DNA from: Stutzerimonas stutzeri
GTDB lineage: Bacteria > Pseudomonadota > Gammaproteobacteria > Pseudomonadales > Pseudomonadaceae
Length of the DNA stretch: 64,000 nucleotides
Assembly (NCBI RefSeq): GCF_019090095.1
Contig: NZ_JAGQFP010000002.1
Coordinates: forward strand, 744,001-808,000
Direction: 5' to 3'
Below the pieces are notes generated by a model. It did not search any database, was not told the DNA's origin, and was given only the letters and a program-made list of their open reading frames with translations. This document shows, piece by piece, positions 55,031 to 63,977 of the stretch. Position numbers and translations under genes: made by a program. Positions within the stretch are counted from its first letter, which is position 1. The number at the start of each line of letters is the position of its first letter.

Positions 55031-56833
55031 CTAAAACCATTCTTCCCGCATGCCGAGGCAGGTGTCGTCACGGGCGGCCAGCAAATCCAGTTCATGGTGG
55101 CAGCTCGGCACTTCCCAAGTCAGAAAGTAGCGCGCGGCCTGGAGTTTGCCGCGATAGAACGCGCCATCCGCCTCGTTGCCCTTGGCCAGCCCCTTTTCGG
55201 CGCGGATCGCCTGCTCCAGCCAGCGCCAGCCGATCACGGCATGGCCGAATACCTTGAGGTACAGCGCCGAGTTGGCCAGCGCCTGGTTGATCTTGCCGGC
55301 CATCAGGTCGCCGAGCAGGGCTTGGGTGACCTCGGTCAGGCGTGCCAGCAGCTGCTCCAACGGCTGGCGCAGCGCATCCAGCGAGCCGAACTCGCCGGCG
55401 CGCTTGCAGGTGCCCTGGATCAGCCCGAGCAGCTGGCGCAGGCCGGCCCCGCCGTTCTGCATCAGCTTGCGCCCCAACAGATCGAGCGACTGGATGCCGT
55501 GGGTGCCCTCGTGGATCGGGTTCAGGCGGTTGTCGCGGTAGTACTGCTCGACGGGGTACTCGCGGGTGTAGCCGTGGCCGCCAAGAATCTGGATCGCCAT
55601 CTCGTTGGCCTTGAGGCAGAACTCCGACGGCCAGGACTTGACGATGGGAGTGAGCAGATCCAGCAGCTCGTGAGCGTTCTTGCGCTCTTCGTCGGTCTGC
55701 GCAGTCTGCTCCTCGTCGACCAGACGCGCGGCGTAGAGACCGAGATCGAAGGCGCCTTCGACGTAGGCCTTCTGGGTCAGCAACATGCGCTTGATGTCGG
55801 TGTGCTGAATGATCGGCACCTGCGCCGATGCTGGGTCCTTGCCATCGGGCAGGCGGCCTTGTGGACGTTCCCGGGCGTAGTTGAGCGAGTACAGATAGCC
55901 GGCGTAACCGAGCATGATCGCGCCCATGCCGACGCCGATGCGCGCGTCGTTCATCATCTGGAACATGTACGACAAGCCCTTGTGCGGCTCGCCAACCAGA
56001 TAGCCGACGCAGTTGCCGTTGTCGCCGAAGTTCAATGCGGTGGAGGTCGTGCCGCGCCAGCCCATCTTGTGGAACAGGCCGGCCAGGATCACATCGTTGC
56101 GCTCGCCCAGTGAACCGTCATCGTTGACCAGGAACTTGGGCACGATGAACAGGCTGATGCCTTTCACGCCGGGCGGGGCGTCCGGCAGCTTGGCCAGCAC
56201 CATGTGCACGATGTTTTCCGACAGCGGATGATCGCCGCCGGAGATGAAAATCTTATTGCCCTTCAGGCGGTAGGTGCCGTCGCCGGCCGGCTCGGCGCGG
56301 GTGCGCAGGTCGGACAGGGAGGAGCCGGCGTGCGGCTCGGTCAGTGCCATGGTGCCGAAGAAGCGGCCTTCGAGCATCGGCTGGAGGAAGCGCTGCTTCT
56401 GCTCGTCGCTGCCGAACACTTCGATCAGATGCGAGGCGCCCATGGTCAGCATCGGGTAGGAGGAGGTGCCGATGTTGGCGGCCTGGAAATGCGCGAAGCA
56501 GGCACGCGACAGCAGATTGGGCAGCTGCATGCCGCCGTCCTCGAAGCTGCGCGAGGCGTTGTGGAAGCCCGCCTCGATGAAGGCGTCGACCGCAGGCTTG
56601 ACCTCGGGAATCAGTACCGCTTCGCCGTTCTGGTAGATCGGCTCGTTCTCGTCGGCCTTGCGGTTGTGTGGCGCGAAGAGGTTTTCGGCAATGCTGCGGG
56701 CGGTGTCCACCGCGGCGTTGAAGGTTTCGCGGCTGTGCTCGGCGAAACGCTCGCGTTGGGTCAGGGCCTCGGCATCGAGCACTTCATAGAGTTCGAATGC
56801 CAGGTTGCGTGGGCAAAGCAGCGTCTCGGACAT
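55031..56833 (-). CDS. Acyl-CoA dehydrogenase with C-terminal extension (FadE/DmdC-like)
   Basis: 600 residues, longer than the 380-residue classical enzymes. Conserved FAD and substrate segments: MALTEPHAGSSLSDLRTRAEP, FISGGDHPLSENIVHMVLA, IGVGMGAIMLGYAGYLYSL, AMAIQILGGHGYTREYPVEQYYRD-like (NEMAIQILGGHGYTREY) and RLNPIHEGTHGIQSLDLLGRK, with the catalytic Glu in the HEGTHGIQ segment. The extra C-terminal domain is typical of the acyl-CoA dehydrogenases of Pseudomonas annotated as AcdA/FadE-like or 3-methylmercaptopropionyl-CoA dehydrogenase (DmdC). Substrate not determined. Confidence 0.9.
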   Translation of the reverse strand: MSETLLCPRNLAFELYEVLDAEALTQRERFAEHSRETFNAAVDTARSIAENLFAPHNRKADENEPIYQNGEAVLIPEVKPAVDAFIEAGFHNASRSFEDGGMQLPNLLSRACFAHFQAANIGTSSYPMLTMGASHLIEVFGSDEQKQRFLQPMLEGRFFGTMALTEPHAGSSLSDLRTRAEPAGDGTYRLKGNKIFISGGDHPLSENIVHMVLAKLPDAPPGVKGISLFIVPKFLVNDDGSLGERNDVILAGLFHKMGWRGTTSTALNFGDNGNCVGYLVGEPHKGLSYMFQMMNDARIGVGMGAIMLGYAGYLYSLNYARERPQGRLPDGKDPASAQVPIIQHTDIKRMLLTQKAYVEGAFDLGLYAARLVDEEQTAQTDEERKNAHELLDLLTPIVKSWPSEFCLKANEMAIQILGGHGYTREYPVEQYYRDNRLNPIHEGTHGIQSLDLLGRKLMQNGGAGLRQLLGLIQGTCKRAGEFGSLDALRQPLEQLLARLTEVTQALLGDLMAGKINQALANSALYLKVFGHAVIGWRWLEQAIRAEKGLAKGNEADGAFYRGKLQAARYFLTWEVPSCHHELDLLAARDDTCLGMREEWF

Positions 56834-56952
56834 GACAATTCCTCCGGTGTTATACGGGCGAGTCTAAGGAGCCGCCGAGACCGATGCCTAGCACCATACA
56901 TTCGAGTGATAAAGCGACACACAGTTGTCTTCTAGGCCTTGTCTGGGCCGGT

Positions 56953-57855
56953 TCAGTGTGGCCTTGAGCAGAAGTAGCCGAGCAGCTGGGCCAGCTGGCC
57001 ACCACCGATACCCGCGTCGACCAGGTGTCGTCCGGCACTGGCCAGGTGCGCGTCTATGCGTTGGCGCGCGGCGTCCCGGCCCAGCAGCGCGATCACGGTG
57101 CTTTTGCCTGAATCCTTGCCTGAGTCCTTGCCGATCTGCTGCGCACTCAACCCGTCGGCAAGGTCGTCGAGCAGCTGGAACGCCTGGCCCAACTCGGTGG
57201 CATAGGCGTTGAGGTGATAGGTGCAGGTTGCGTTGGCGCCGGCCAGCAGCGCGGCGAATCCCACCGCAGCGGTGAACAGCGGGCAGGTCTTCAGGCAATT
57301 GGTCTGGGTTATGGCCTCGAGCGGCCGTGCATGCTTGCCTTCGCGCAGATCGTGCAACTGCCCGCGGCTCAAGCCTTGCGAGCCGGTCGCTTGGGCAAGT
57401 AGCTGCACCAACTGGATACGGACTTCCGCCGTGATGCCCTGGGTGGACGCGGCTATGTTGAAGGCATGGCTGAGCAGCGCCACCGAGCCCAGAACGGCCA
57501 CATCCTCGCCGTACTGCCGATGGATCGTGGGCCTGCCGCGGCGCATCTCGGCGTTGTCCATGCACGGCAGATCATCGAGAAACAGCGAGGCGGCATGCAC
57601 CATTTCCAGCGCGCAGGCCAGATCCAGCCCGACGCTCGTGGCGGCCTCATCCTGCAGGTCCTTGAGCGCCAGCATCAGCAGCAGCGGACGGATCCGCTTG
57701 CCCGGGGCGAGGGTGCCGTCGCGCATCGCGGCAGCGAGTACGTCCGGCAATGGCGTCTGCGGCAGCCACGCGTCGAGCCTATCGTCAATTTGCGTGCGTA
57801 ACGCGCTGATCGTCTGGTCGAAGACGTGTTGCATGTCGGGCAAGGCAGTGGCCAC
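56953..57855 (-). CDS. crtE: Geranylgeranyl diphosphate synthase CrtE
   Basis: 300 residues. Chain-elongating prenyltransferase that makes GGPP from IPP and FPP/DMAPP; first committed step of the carotenoid cluster. First aspartate-rich motif LDDLPCMDNAEMRRGRP, with GKRIRPLLLMLAL before it; second aspartate region QLLDDLADG, followed by a GKDS-GKDSGKST segment created by a 12-bp tandem duplication at 57104-57127. Start is GTG (57855) preceded by GGAGG five bases away. Unlike the adjacent genes it lies on the minus strand, divergent from idi-crtXYIB. Confidence 0.93.
   Translation of the reverse strand: MATALPDMQHVFDQTISALRTQIDDRLDAWLPQTPLPDVLAAAMRDGTLAPGKRIRPLLLMLALKDLQDEAATSVGLDLACALEMVHAASLFLDDLPCMDNAEMRRGRPTIHRQYGEDVAVLGSVALLSHAFNIAASTQGITAEVRIQLVQLLAQATGSQGLSRGQLHDLREGKHARPLEAITQTNCLKTCPLFTAAVGFAALLAGANATCTYHLNAYATELGQAFQLLDDLADGLSAQQIGKDSGKDSGKSTVIALLGRDAARQRIDAHLASAGRHLVDAGIGGGQLAQLLGYFCSRPH
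57104..57127. repeat. 12-bp tandem duplication inside crtE
   Basis: Two copies, TTGCCTGAATCC and TTGCCTGAGTCC, one base different, plus the first five bases of a third. They encode Gly-Lys-Asp-Ser twice in the flexible loop after the second Asp-rich motif. In frame and probably tolerated. Confidence 0.8.
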
Positions 57856-57896
57856 GGTGACCTCCTGGGTCGGACTCTTAAAATCGTGACAGATCT

Positions 57897-57921
57897 TGTA
57901 CATTATGTAGAGACATGTACA
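57897..57921. promoter_or_regulatory. Three TGTA(C/G)A repeats in the crtE-idi divergent promoter region
   Basis: TGTACA at 57897-57902, TGTAGA at 57906-57911 and TGTACA at 57916-57921, with starts nine and ten bases apart, i.e. on one face of the helix. The two outer copies are self-palindromic. They lie 42 bases from the crtE GTG and 59 from the idi ATG. The arrangement is a strong candidate for a shared operator; light/B12-responsive MerR-family regulators (LitR/CarH) control such clusters in other bacteria, but no regulator gene is in the window. Confidence 0.5.
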
Positions 57922-57979
57922 GGTCTGGCACTTTTAATGACCACATTCGTCAACATAAGGTCATCGAGCGAGGCGCTGC

Positions 57980-59029
57980 ATGAACAACGAAATGATTGCG
58001 GGACGTAAGAACGATCATCTGGATATCGTGCTGGACCCTCATCGCGCTGGCTCAACGGTGAATGCGGGATATGACGCCCTGACATTCGAGCACTGCGCCT
58101 TGCCGGAACTGCGTCTGGACGATATCGACATCGGGGTGAGGCTTTTTGATCGGCGTTTGGCAGCGCCACTGCTGATCAGCTCGATGACGGGCGGCGCGGC
58201 GCGGGCCACGCAGATCAACCGCAACCTGGCCGAAGCCGCCGAAGCGCTGGGTATCGCGCTGGGTGTCGGCTCGCAGCGCATCGCGCTGGAAACAGGTGCC
58301 GATCAAGGACTTACGCGGCAGCTGCGCCAACTCGCTCCGAACATTGCGCTGCTGGCCAATCTCGGTGCCGCTCAGCTGGTGGCCGGTTATGGCCTGGAGC
58401 AGGCGCAGCGCGCGGTCGACATGATCGAGGCCGACGCCTTGATTATTCATTTCAATCCGTTACAGGAAGCCGTGCAACTGGGCGGCGACCGGGACTGGCG
58501 CGGCGTGCTGCGAGCGGTCGAAGCCCTGGCGACGCGCCTGCCGGTGCCGCTGGTGGCCAAGGAGGTCGGCGCGGGGATATCGCCGAGGGTGGCGCAGCAA
58601 CTGCTTGATGCCGGGGTCGCGGTCATCGACGTCGCCGGGGCGGGGGGCACTAGCTGGGCGGCCGTCGAAGCCGAGCGACAGCCCGACCCCCAACAACGCG
58701 CCATCGCCCAGGCGTTCGCCGGCTGGGGCATTCCCAGCGCGCAGGCGATCGCCTCGGTGCGTCGGGCCTGCCCTGGGGCGCGTTTGATCGCCTCGGGCGG
58801 GATTCGTGACGGCATCGATGTCGCGAAGGCGATTCGCCTCGGCGCCGATCTGGTCGGTCAGGCCGCCGGCGTGCTGGATGCGGCGCTGCTCGGCCCCCAG
58901 GCGGTCATCGATCATTTCCAGGTGATGATCCAGCAACTTCGCATCGCCTGTTTCTGCACGGGGTCGGCTGATCTGGCGGCACTGACGCGAGCGCCGCTGT
59001 TGCCGGCCTTCGACCCGAATAGCCTCTGA
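57980..59029 (+). CDS. fni: Type 2 isopentenyl-diphosphate delta-isomerase
   Basis: 349 residues. FMN- and NADPH-dependent enzyme interconverting IPP and DMAPP. Features: [10 protein letters not shown] near the N-terminus, [132 protein letters not shown] and [25 protein letters not shown]. This is the TIM-barrel type 2 enzyme, as in Pantoea carotenoid clusters (called idi there). Divergent from crtE. First gene of the crtX-crtY-crtI-crtB run. Confidence 0.95.
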   Translation: MNNEMIAGRKNDHLDIVLDPHRAGSTVNAGYDALTFEHCALPELRLDDIDIGVRLFDRRLAAPLLISSMTGGAARATQINRNLAEAAEALGIALGVGSQRIALETGADQGLTRQLRQLAPNIALLANLGAAQLVAGYGLEQAQRAVDMIEADALIIHFNPLQEAVQLGGDRDWRGVLRAVEALATRLPVPLVAKEVGAGISPRVAQQLLDAGVAVIDVAGAGGTSWAAVEAERQPDPQQRAIAQAFAGWGIPSAQAIASVRRACPGARLIASGGIRDGIDVAKAIRLGADLVGQAAGVLDAALLGPQAVIDHFQVMIQQLRIACFCTGSADLAALTRAPLLPAFDPNSL

Positions 59030-59072
59030 TGCGCGCGCTGCGCGGTGCCGCTGGTTGGACGGACGTTGCTCG

Positions 59073-60362
59073 ATGATGCACTTCGCCGTGATTTCGCCGC
59101 CGTTTCTGAGCCATCTGCGCGCCATGGAAGCGATTGCCGGACAATTGCTCGCCCGTGGTCATCGAGTGGCCGTCGTGCAGCAGGCCGATGTTGCTGCGCT
59201 GCTGCGCGACCCTCGCCTGGGTTTTGCCCAGGTCGGCGCGGGCTCGCATCCGTCTGGCTCGCTCCAGGCGGTGATCCAGCGTGCCGCGCGCCCTGGCGGG
59301 CCATGGGGGATACGCCGGGTGATCGCCGATATGGCCGCGGCGACCGAAATGTTCTGCCGAGACGCGCCCGCCGTGCTGCGCGCCCTCGGTGCTGATTGCA
59401 TCATCGCCGACCAGATGGAGCCGGCCGGTGGGCTTGTGGCGGATTACCTCGGGCTCCCGTTCGTGTCGGTCGCCTGCGCCTTGCCGGTCAATCGCGAAGC
59501 GCGGGTGCCGCTGCCGGTCATGCCCTGGCGCTATCGCCCGACGCCTTGGGGCGAGCAGCTGAACCTGCACAGCAGTGGTGTCTACGACCGGGCCATGCAA
59601 GCGCACGCCGCGGTCATCGCGCGCCATGCTGCGGCGTTCGGCCTGCCGCCTCGCCAGCGCCTCGATGAATGCCTGTCACCGTTGCTGCAACTGAGCCAGA
59701 CGACCGCCGGTTTCGATTTTCCGCGTACCTCGCTCCCCGAGCATTTTCACGGCGTCGGCCCTCTGCGCTCGGCGCTGAGCGAGGAGCCGCCGATGGATAT
59801 TCCGGTCGCGACCGGCCGGCCATTCGTCTTCGCCTCGCTGGGCACGTTGCAGGGCGATCGGTTCGGCCTGTTCCAGCGGATCGCCGGGGCCTGTCGCGAG
59901 CTGGATGTGCAATTGCTGATCGCCCATTGCGGTCGTCTCGATACCGCGCGAGCACGACGATTGCTCGAGGCCGGCGCCAGCTGGGTCACTGACTTCGCGC
60001 CGCAGCGTGCGGTGCTGGCGCGAGCGGATGCCGTGGTCACCCATGCCGGACTCAACACCGTACTCGACGCGCTGGAAGCCGGAGTGCCGAGTCTGGCGCT
60101 GCCCATCGCCTTCGATCAGCCCGGCGTTGCCGCACGGGTGGTGCATGCCGGTGTCGGTTTGAAGCTCGATCCGCGCTTGGCCGGTCGTCGCCGCATCGTG
60201 CAGGGGCTGCGACGCCTGCTGCGCGACCCTAGCTTTGCCCAGCGCGCCAAGGCATTGGGCGACGAGGTGCGCGCCGCTGGTGGTGCCCCGCTGGCGGCGC
60301 AGTTGATCGAGGCGGCGCTCGCAACGGCATCGCCCACCTTGCCGAGGGTCGAACATGGTTGA
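59073..60362 (+). CDS. crtX: Zeaxanthin glucosyltransferase CrtX
   Basis: 429 residues (or 428 from the next ATG). UDP-glycosyltransferase of the GT1/GT-B family: N-terminal HFAVISPPFLSHLRAMEAIAGQLLARGHRVAVVQQADV and C-terminal donor-binding signature WVTDFAPQRAVLARADAVVTHAGLNTVLDALEAGVPSLALPIAFDQPGVAARVVHAGVGLKLD. It would add glucose to zeaxanthin hydroxyls, giving zeaxanthin glucosides. It therefore implies a beta-carotene hydroxylase (crtZ), which is not seen complete in this window. It starts 43 bases after fni and overlaps crtY by eight bases. Confidence 0.88.
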   Translation: MMHFAVISPPFLSHLRAMEAIAGQLLARGHRVAVVQQADVAALLRDPRLGFAQVGAGSHPSGSLQAVIQRAARPGGPWGIRRVIADMAAATEMFCRDAPAVLRALGADCIIADQMEPAGGLVADYLGLPFVSVACALPVNREARVPLPVMPWRYRPTPWGEQLNLHSSGVYDRAMQAHAAVIARHAAAFGLPPRQRLDECLSPLLQLSQTTAGFDFPRTSLPEHFHGVGPLRSALSEEPPMDIPVATGRPFVFASLGTLQGDRFGLFQRIAGACRELDVQLLIAHCGRLDTARARRLLEAGASWVTDFAPQRAVLARADAVVTHAGLNTVLDALEAGVPSLALPIAFDQPGVAARVVHAGVGLKLDPRLAGRRRIVQGLRRLLRDPSFAQRAKALGDEVRAAGGAPLAAQLIEAALATASPTLPRVEHG

Positions 60363-61521
60363 TGCGGACCTGATACTGGTCGGCGGCGGTCTGGCCAACG
60401 GGCTGCTGGCCCTGCGTGTGCGCCAGGCGCGTCCGGATTTGCGGTTGCTGATCATCGAGCAGGGCGAAACCCTCGGCGGCAACCACACCTGGTCGTTTCA
60501 CCAACATGATCTGACACCCGCCCAGCACGCCTGGCTGGCGCCCTTGGTGGAACATCGCTGGCCTGGCTACCAGGTTATTTTCCCGGACCTTCGACGCCGG
60601 CTGGGCAGTGGCTACGCCAGCCTGTTTTCCAATCGATTCCATCAGCTGCTGGTGTCCGAGCTGGCTGATGGCGTGCGCCTGAACACGACCGTTGCCCAGG
60701 TTGAGCCGCGACAGGTTCGACTGGGCTCGGGCGGGGTGTTGCGAGCCGGGGCGGTAATCGATGGGCGCGGCGTGCGCCGGACCGAGCAACTGGCGCTGGG
60801 CTTCCAGAAATTTCTCGGGCAGGAGCTGCGCCTGGACACGCCGCATGGCTTGCGGGAGCCGATCATCATGGACGCCAGTGTCGCGCAGCAGGATGGCTAC
60901 CGATTCGTCTATGTGCTGCCGCTCAGCGCCGATACTCTGCTGATCGAGGACACCTATTACGCCGACGGCGATGCCGTTGCGCCGGACACCTTGCGGGGCA
61001 ACATCCGGCGCTACGCCGAGGCGCACGGCTGGCGCATCGCCGAAACGCTGCGCGAGGAACAGGGCGTACTGCCCATCGTGCTGTCGGGCGACCTGCCGGC
61101 GTTCTGGGACGAGGTGCGTGGCGTACCGCAGACGGGCCTGTCGGCCGCGCTATTCCATCCCACCACCGGCTATTCCCTGCCGGACGCGGTGCGTCTGGCC
61201 GATCATCTGGTCGCGCTGGACCGCTGGGATGCCGACAGCCTGTTCGCGGCAATCCGTGATTACTCGATGCTGCAGTGGCGGCAGCGTGGGTTTTTCCGAT
61301 TGCTCAATCGCATGCTGTTCATGGCCGGTCCGGCCGATCGCCGCTGGGCGGTCATGCAGCGCTTCTACCGTTTGCGCGAATCGCTGATCCAGCGCTTCTA
61401 CGCAGCAGACCTGACCACCTGGGACCGCTTGCGCATCGTCTCGGGCAAACCTCCCGTGCCGGTGGGCGAAGCGCTTCGTGCGCTGGCAGCCGGCAATCTG
61501 CACCACAAGGACAAACGATGA
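60355..61521 (+). CDS. crtY: Lycopene beta-cyclase CrtY
   Basis: 388 residues. Flavoprotein that cyclises both ends of lycopene to beta-carotene. N-terminal dinucleotide-binding signature DLILVGGGLANGLLALRVRQARPDLRLLIIEQGETLGGNHTWSFHQHDL; GAVIDGRGVR; FQKFLGQELRLDTPHGLREPIIMDASVAQQDGYRFVYVLPLSADTLLIEDTYY, and VLPIVLSGDLPAFW...ALFHPTTGYSLPDAVRLADHL are all CrtY-type (proteobacterial Pantoea family). Overlaps crtX by eight bases and crtI by four (ATGA). Confidence 0.93.
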   Translation: MVDADLILVGGGLANGLLALRVRQARPDLRLLIIEQGETLGGNHTWSFHQHDLTPAQHAWLAPLVEHRWPGYQVIFPDLRRRLGSGYASLFSNRFHQLLVSELADGVRLNTTVAQVEPRQVRLGSGGVLRAGAVIDGRGVRRTEQLALGFQKFLGQELRLDTPHGLREPIIMDASVAQQDGYRFVYVLPLSADTLLIEDTYYADGDAVAPDTLRGNIRRYAEAHGWRIAETLREEQGVLPIVLSGDLPAFWDEVRGVPQTGLSAALFHPTTGYSLPDAVRLADHLVALDRWDADSLFAAIRDYSMLQWRQRGFFRLLNRMLFMAGPADRRWAVMQRFYRLRESLIQRFYAADLTTWDRLRIVSGKPPVPVGEALRALAAGNLHHKDKR

Positions 61522-63035
61522 ACGAGGCAACTGGCGCTGTGAAACGGGCGGTGGTGATTGGGGCCGGCTTCGGCGGGCTGGCGCTGGCCATTCGGCTGCA
61601 GCGCGCCGGTATCCAGACCACGGTACTGGAGAAGCGCGACAAACCGGGCGGCCGTGCGTACGTCTATCACGATCAGGGCTTCACCTTCGACGCCGGGCCA
61701 ACGGTCATCACCGATCCGCCCGCATTGGATGAACTGTTCACTGGCGCCGGCAAGCGCATGGCGGACTACGTCGAGCTGCTGCCGGTCAGCCCCTTTTATC
61801 GGCTGTGCTGGGAAGACGGCTACAGCTTCGACTACGTCAACGATCAGGCCGAGCTGGACAAGCAGATCCATGCGCTGAACCCGAAGGATGTCGCCGGCTA
61901 CCAGCGCTTTCTCGCCTATTCCCGTGCGGTGTACGAGGAAGGTTACGTCAAGCTCGGCACGGTGCCTTTCCTGTCGTTCCGCAGCATGATCGGCGTCGCG
62001 CCGCAGCTGGCCAAACTGCAGGCCTGGCGCAACGTGTACAGCATGGTGTCGAGCTTCGTGGAGAACGAGCACCTGCGCCAGGCGCTGTCGTTCCATTCCC
62101 TGTTAGTCGGCGGCAATCCCTTCGAAACCTCATCGATCTATGCGTTGATCCACGCTCTGGAGCGACAGGGCGGCGTCTGGTTTCCACGCGGTGGCACCGG
62201 GGCGCTGGTGCAGGGGATGGTCAGGCTGTTCGAGGACCTGGGCGGCAAGCTGGAGCTGAATGCCGAGGTGGCGCGCATCGAGCTGGCCGGGGGCAAGGCG
62301 AGCGCGGTAATCACCGGCGATGGCCGTCGCTTCGACACCGATGCGGTGGCTTCGAATGCCGATGTGGTGAACACCTACAAGCAGCTGCTCGGCCATGAGC
62401 AACGCGGTCGTGACGAGGCCAAACGGCTCTCCGGCAAACGCTTCTCCATGTCCTTGTTCGTGATTCATTTCGGCCTCAAGCGTCGTCATGAGCATCTGCA
62501 GCACCACACGGTGTGCTTCGGGCCGCGCTACCGCGAGCTGATCGATGAGATCTTCAAGCGCGAGACCCTGGCCGATGACTTCTCCCTCTACCTGCATGCG
62601 CCCTGCGTCACCGACCCCTCGCTGGCGCCGGAAGGCTGTGCCAGTCATTACGTGCTGGCACCGGTGCCGCATCTGGGCACCGCGGATATCGACTGGGCGG
62701 AAGAGGGGCCCAAGTACCGCGATCGCATCTTCGAATACCTCGAGCGGCACTACATGCCCGGGCTGCGTGAGGATCTGGTGACCCACCGCATCTTCACGCC
62801 GTTCGATTTCCGCGACGAGCTCAATGCCCATTTGGGCTCGGCGTTCTCGCTGGAGCCGATCCTCACCCAGAGCGCCTGGTTCCGCACCCACAACCGCGAT
62901 GACGTGATTCCCAACCTCTATATCGTCGGTGCCGGCACGCATCCCGGTGCCGGTGTGCCGGGTGTCGTGGGGTCGGCCAAGGCCACGGCCGGGCTGATGC
63001 TGGAGGACTTCATGTCGCAGGAGCGGGCCGGATGA
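61518..63035 (+). CDS. crtI: Phytoene desaturase CrtI
   Basis: 505 residues from the ATG at 61518. FAD-dependent desaturase that converts phytoene to lycopene in four steps. N-terminal FAD motif VVIGAGFGGLALAIRLQRAGIQTTVLEKRDKPGGRAYVYHDQGFTFDAGPTVITDP and C-terminal VGAGTHPGAGVPGVVGSAKATAGLMLEDF are the standard CrtI signatures. The start overlaps the crtY stop (ATGA); the frame could extend further upstream but would then run through crtY. Couples to crtB by ATGA. Confidence 0.96.
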   Translation: MNEATGAVKRAVVIGAGFGGLALAIRLQRAGIQTTVLEKRDKPGGRAYVYHDQGFTFDAGPTVITDPPALDELFTGAGKRMADYVELLPVSPFYRLCWEDGYSFDYVNDQAELDKQIHALNPKDVAGYQRFLAYSRAVYEEGYVKLGTVPFLSFRSMIGVAPQLAKLQAWRNVYSMVSSFVENEHLRQALSFHSLLVGGNPFETSSIYALIHALERQGGVWFPRGGTGALVQGMVRLFEDLGGKLELNAEVARIELAGGKASAVITGDGRRFDTDAVASNADVVNTYKQLLGHEQRGRDEAKRLSGKRFSMSLFVIHFGLKRRHEHLQHHTVCFGPRYRELIDEIFKRETLADDFSLYLHAPCVTDPSLAPEGCASHYVLAPVPHLGTADIDWAEEGPKYRDRIFEYLERHYMPGLREDLVTHRIFTPFDFRDELNAHLGSAFSLEPILTQSAWFRTHNRDDVIPNLYIVGAGTHPGAGVPGVVGSAKATAGLMLEDFMSQERAG

Positions 63036-63958
63036 ACGATCAGGTCATCGACCAGTCGACGCAGGCGATCAACCTCGGCTCCAAGAGCTTTGCCGCGGCG
63101 GCCAAGCTGTTCGACGAACGCACGCGCCAGAGCGCGGTGATGCTCTACGCCTGGTGCCGGCACTGCGATGACGTGATCGATGGTCAGACGCTTGGACATG
63201 GGCAGGTCGAGGGCGACCGCTCCACCGGAGAGGCACGCCTGGCCGAGCTGGTGGACCTCACCGAGCGTGCCTACGCCGGCGAGCCGATGCGCGACCCGGC
63301 TTTCGCCGCCTTCCAACAGGTGATTCGGCGCCATCGGATTCCCAAGGCCCATCCGCTGGAGCATCTGGCGGGCTTCCGCATGGATGTGCAGGACTACTGT
63401 TACCAAACCCTCGACGACACGCTGCTGTACTGCTACCGCGTCGCTGGCGTGGTGGGCCTGATGATGGCAAAGGTCATGGGCGCCGAAGCGGAAGCGACGC
63501 TGGACCGGGCCTGCGATCTCGGGCTGGCATTCCAGCTCACCAATATCGCGCGCGACATTGTCGAGGACGCCGAGATCGGTCGCGTCTATCTGCCGGCTGA
63601 GTGGCTCGCGGAGGCGGGTGTCCCGGCTGACGAGGTCGCCTCTGCGCAGCATCGCGGGGCTCTGGCGACCCTGGCGGCGCGGCTGGTAGACCTGGCCGAA
63701 CCTTACTATCAGTCGGCCTCGCAGGGCTTGCGCGATCTACCGCTGCGCTCGGCCTGGTCGATTGCCACGGCTCACGGTGTCTACCGGCAAATCGGCGTCG
63801 AGGTGAAAGCGCGCGGCGCAGCGGCCTGGGATGCGCGGGTGTCGACCAGCAAAGCGCAGAAGCTGCAGTTCCTCCTCGGCGGCGGCGTGCTGGCGCTGGC
63901 CTCGCGGCGGATGCAGGTCAGGCCGCGTCCTGACGATCTTTGGAATCGCCCTCGCTAG
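63032..63958 (+). CDS. crtB: Phytoene synthase CrtB
   Basis: 308 residues. Condenses two GGPP to phytoene. First motif region SAVMLYAWCRHCDDVIDGQ (Asp-rich), second LAFQLTNIARDIVEDAEIGRVYLPAEWLAEAGV, the squalene/phytoene synthase signature. RRHRIPKAHPLEHLAGFRMDVQDYCYQTLDDTLLYCYRVAGVVGLMMAKVMG is typical. Last gene of the plus-strand run; a weak hairpin follows. Confidence 0.96.
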   Translation: MNDQVIDQSTQAINLGSKSFAAAAKLFDERTRQSAVMLYAWCRHCDDVIDGQTLGHGQVEGDRSTGEARLAELVDLTERAYAGEPMRDPAFAAFQQVIRRHRIPKAHPLEHLAGFRMDVQDYCYQTLDDTLLYCYRVAGVVGLMMAKVMGAEAEATLDRACDLGLAFQLTNIARDIVEDAEIGRVYLPAEWLAEAGVPADEVASAQHRGALATLAARLVDLAEPYYQSASQGLRDLPLRSAWSIATAHGVYRQIGVEVKARGAAAWDARVSTSKAQKLQFLLGGGVLALASRRMQVRPRPDDLWNRPR

Positions 63959-63959
63959 G

Positions 63960-63977
63960 TAGGGTCAACAAACCCTA
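63960..63977. terminator. Weak hairpin between crtB and the right-edge gene
   Basis: TAGGGT-CAACAA-ACCCTA (6-bp perfect arms, 63960-63977) followed on the plus strand by TTCTTCTT. It lies directly after the crtB stop and could end transcription of the crt run and possibly of a convergent gene. Low stability. Confidence 0.4.

Noticed and set aside
57897..57921. TGTACA repeats as a CRISPR or tandem-repeat array
   Set aside because: Only three 6-bp units with 3-4-base gaps; no spacers and no cas genes. An operator is more likely.
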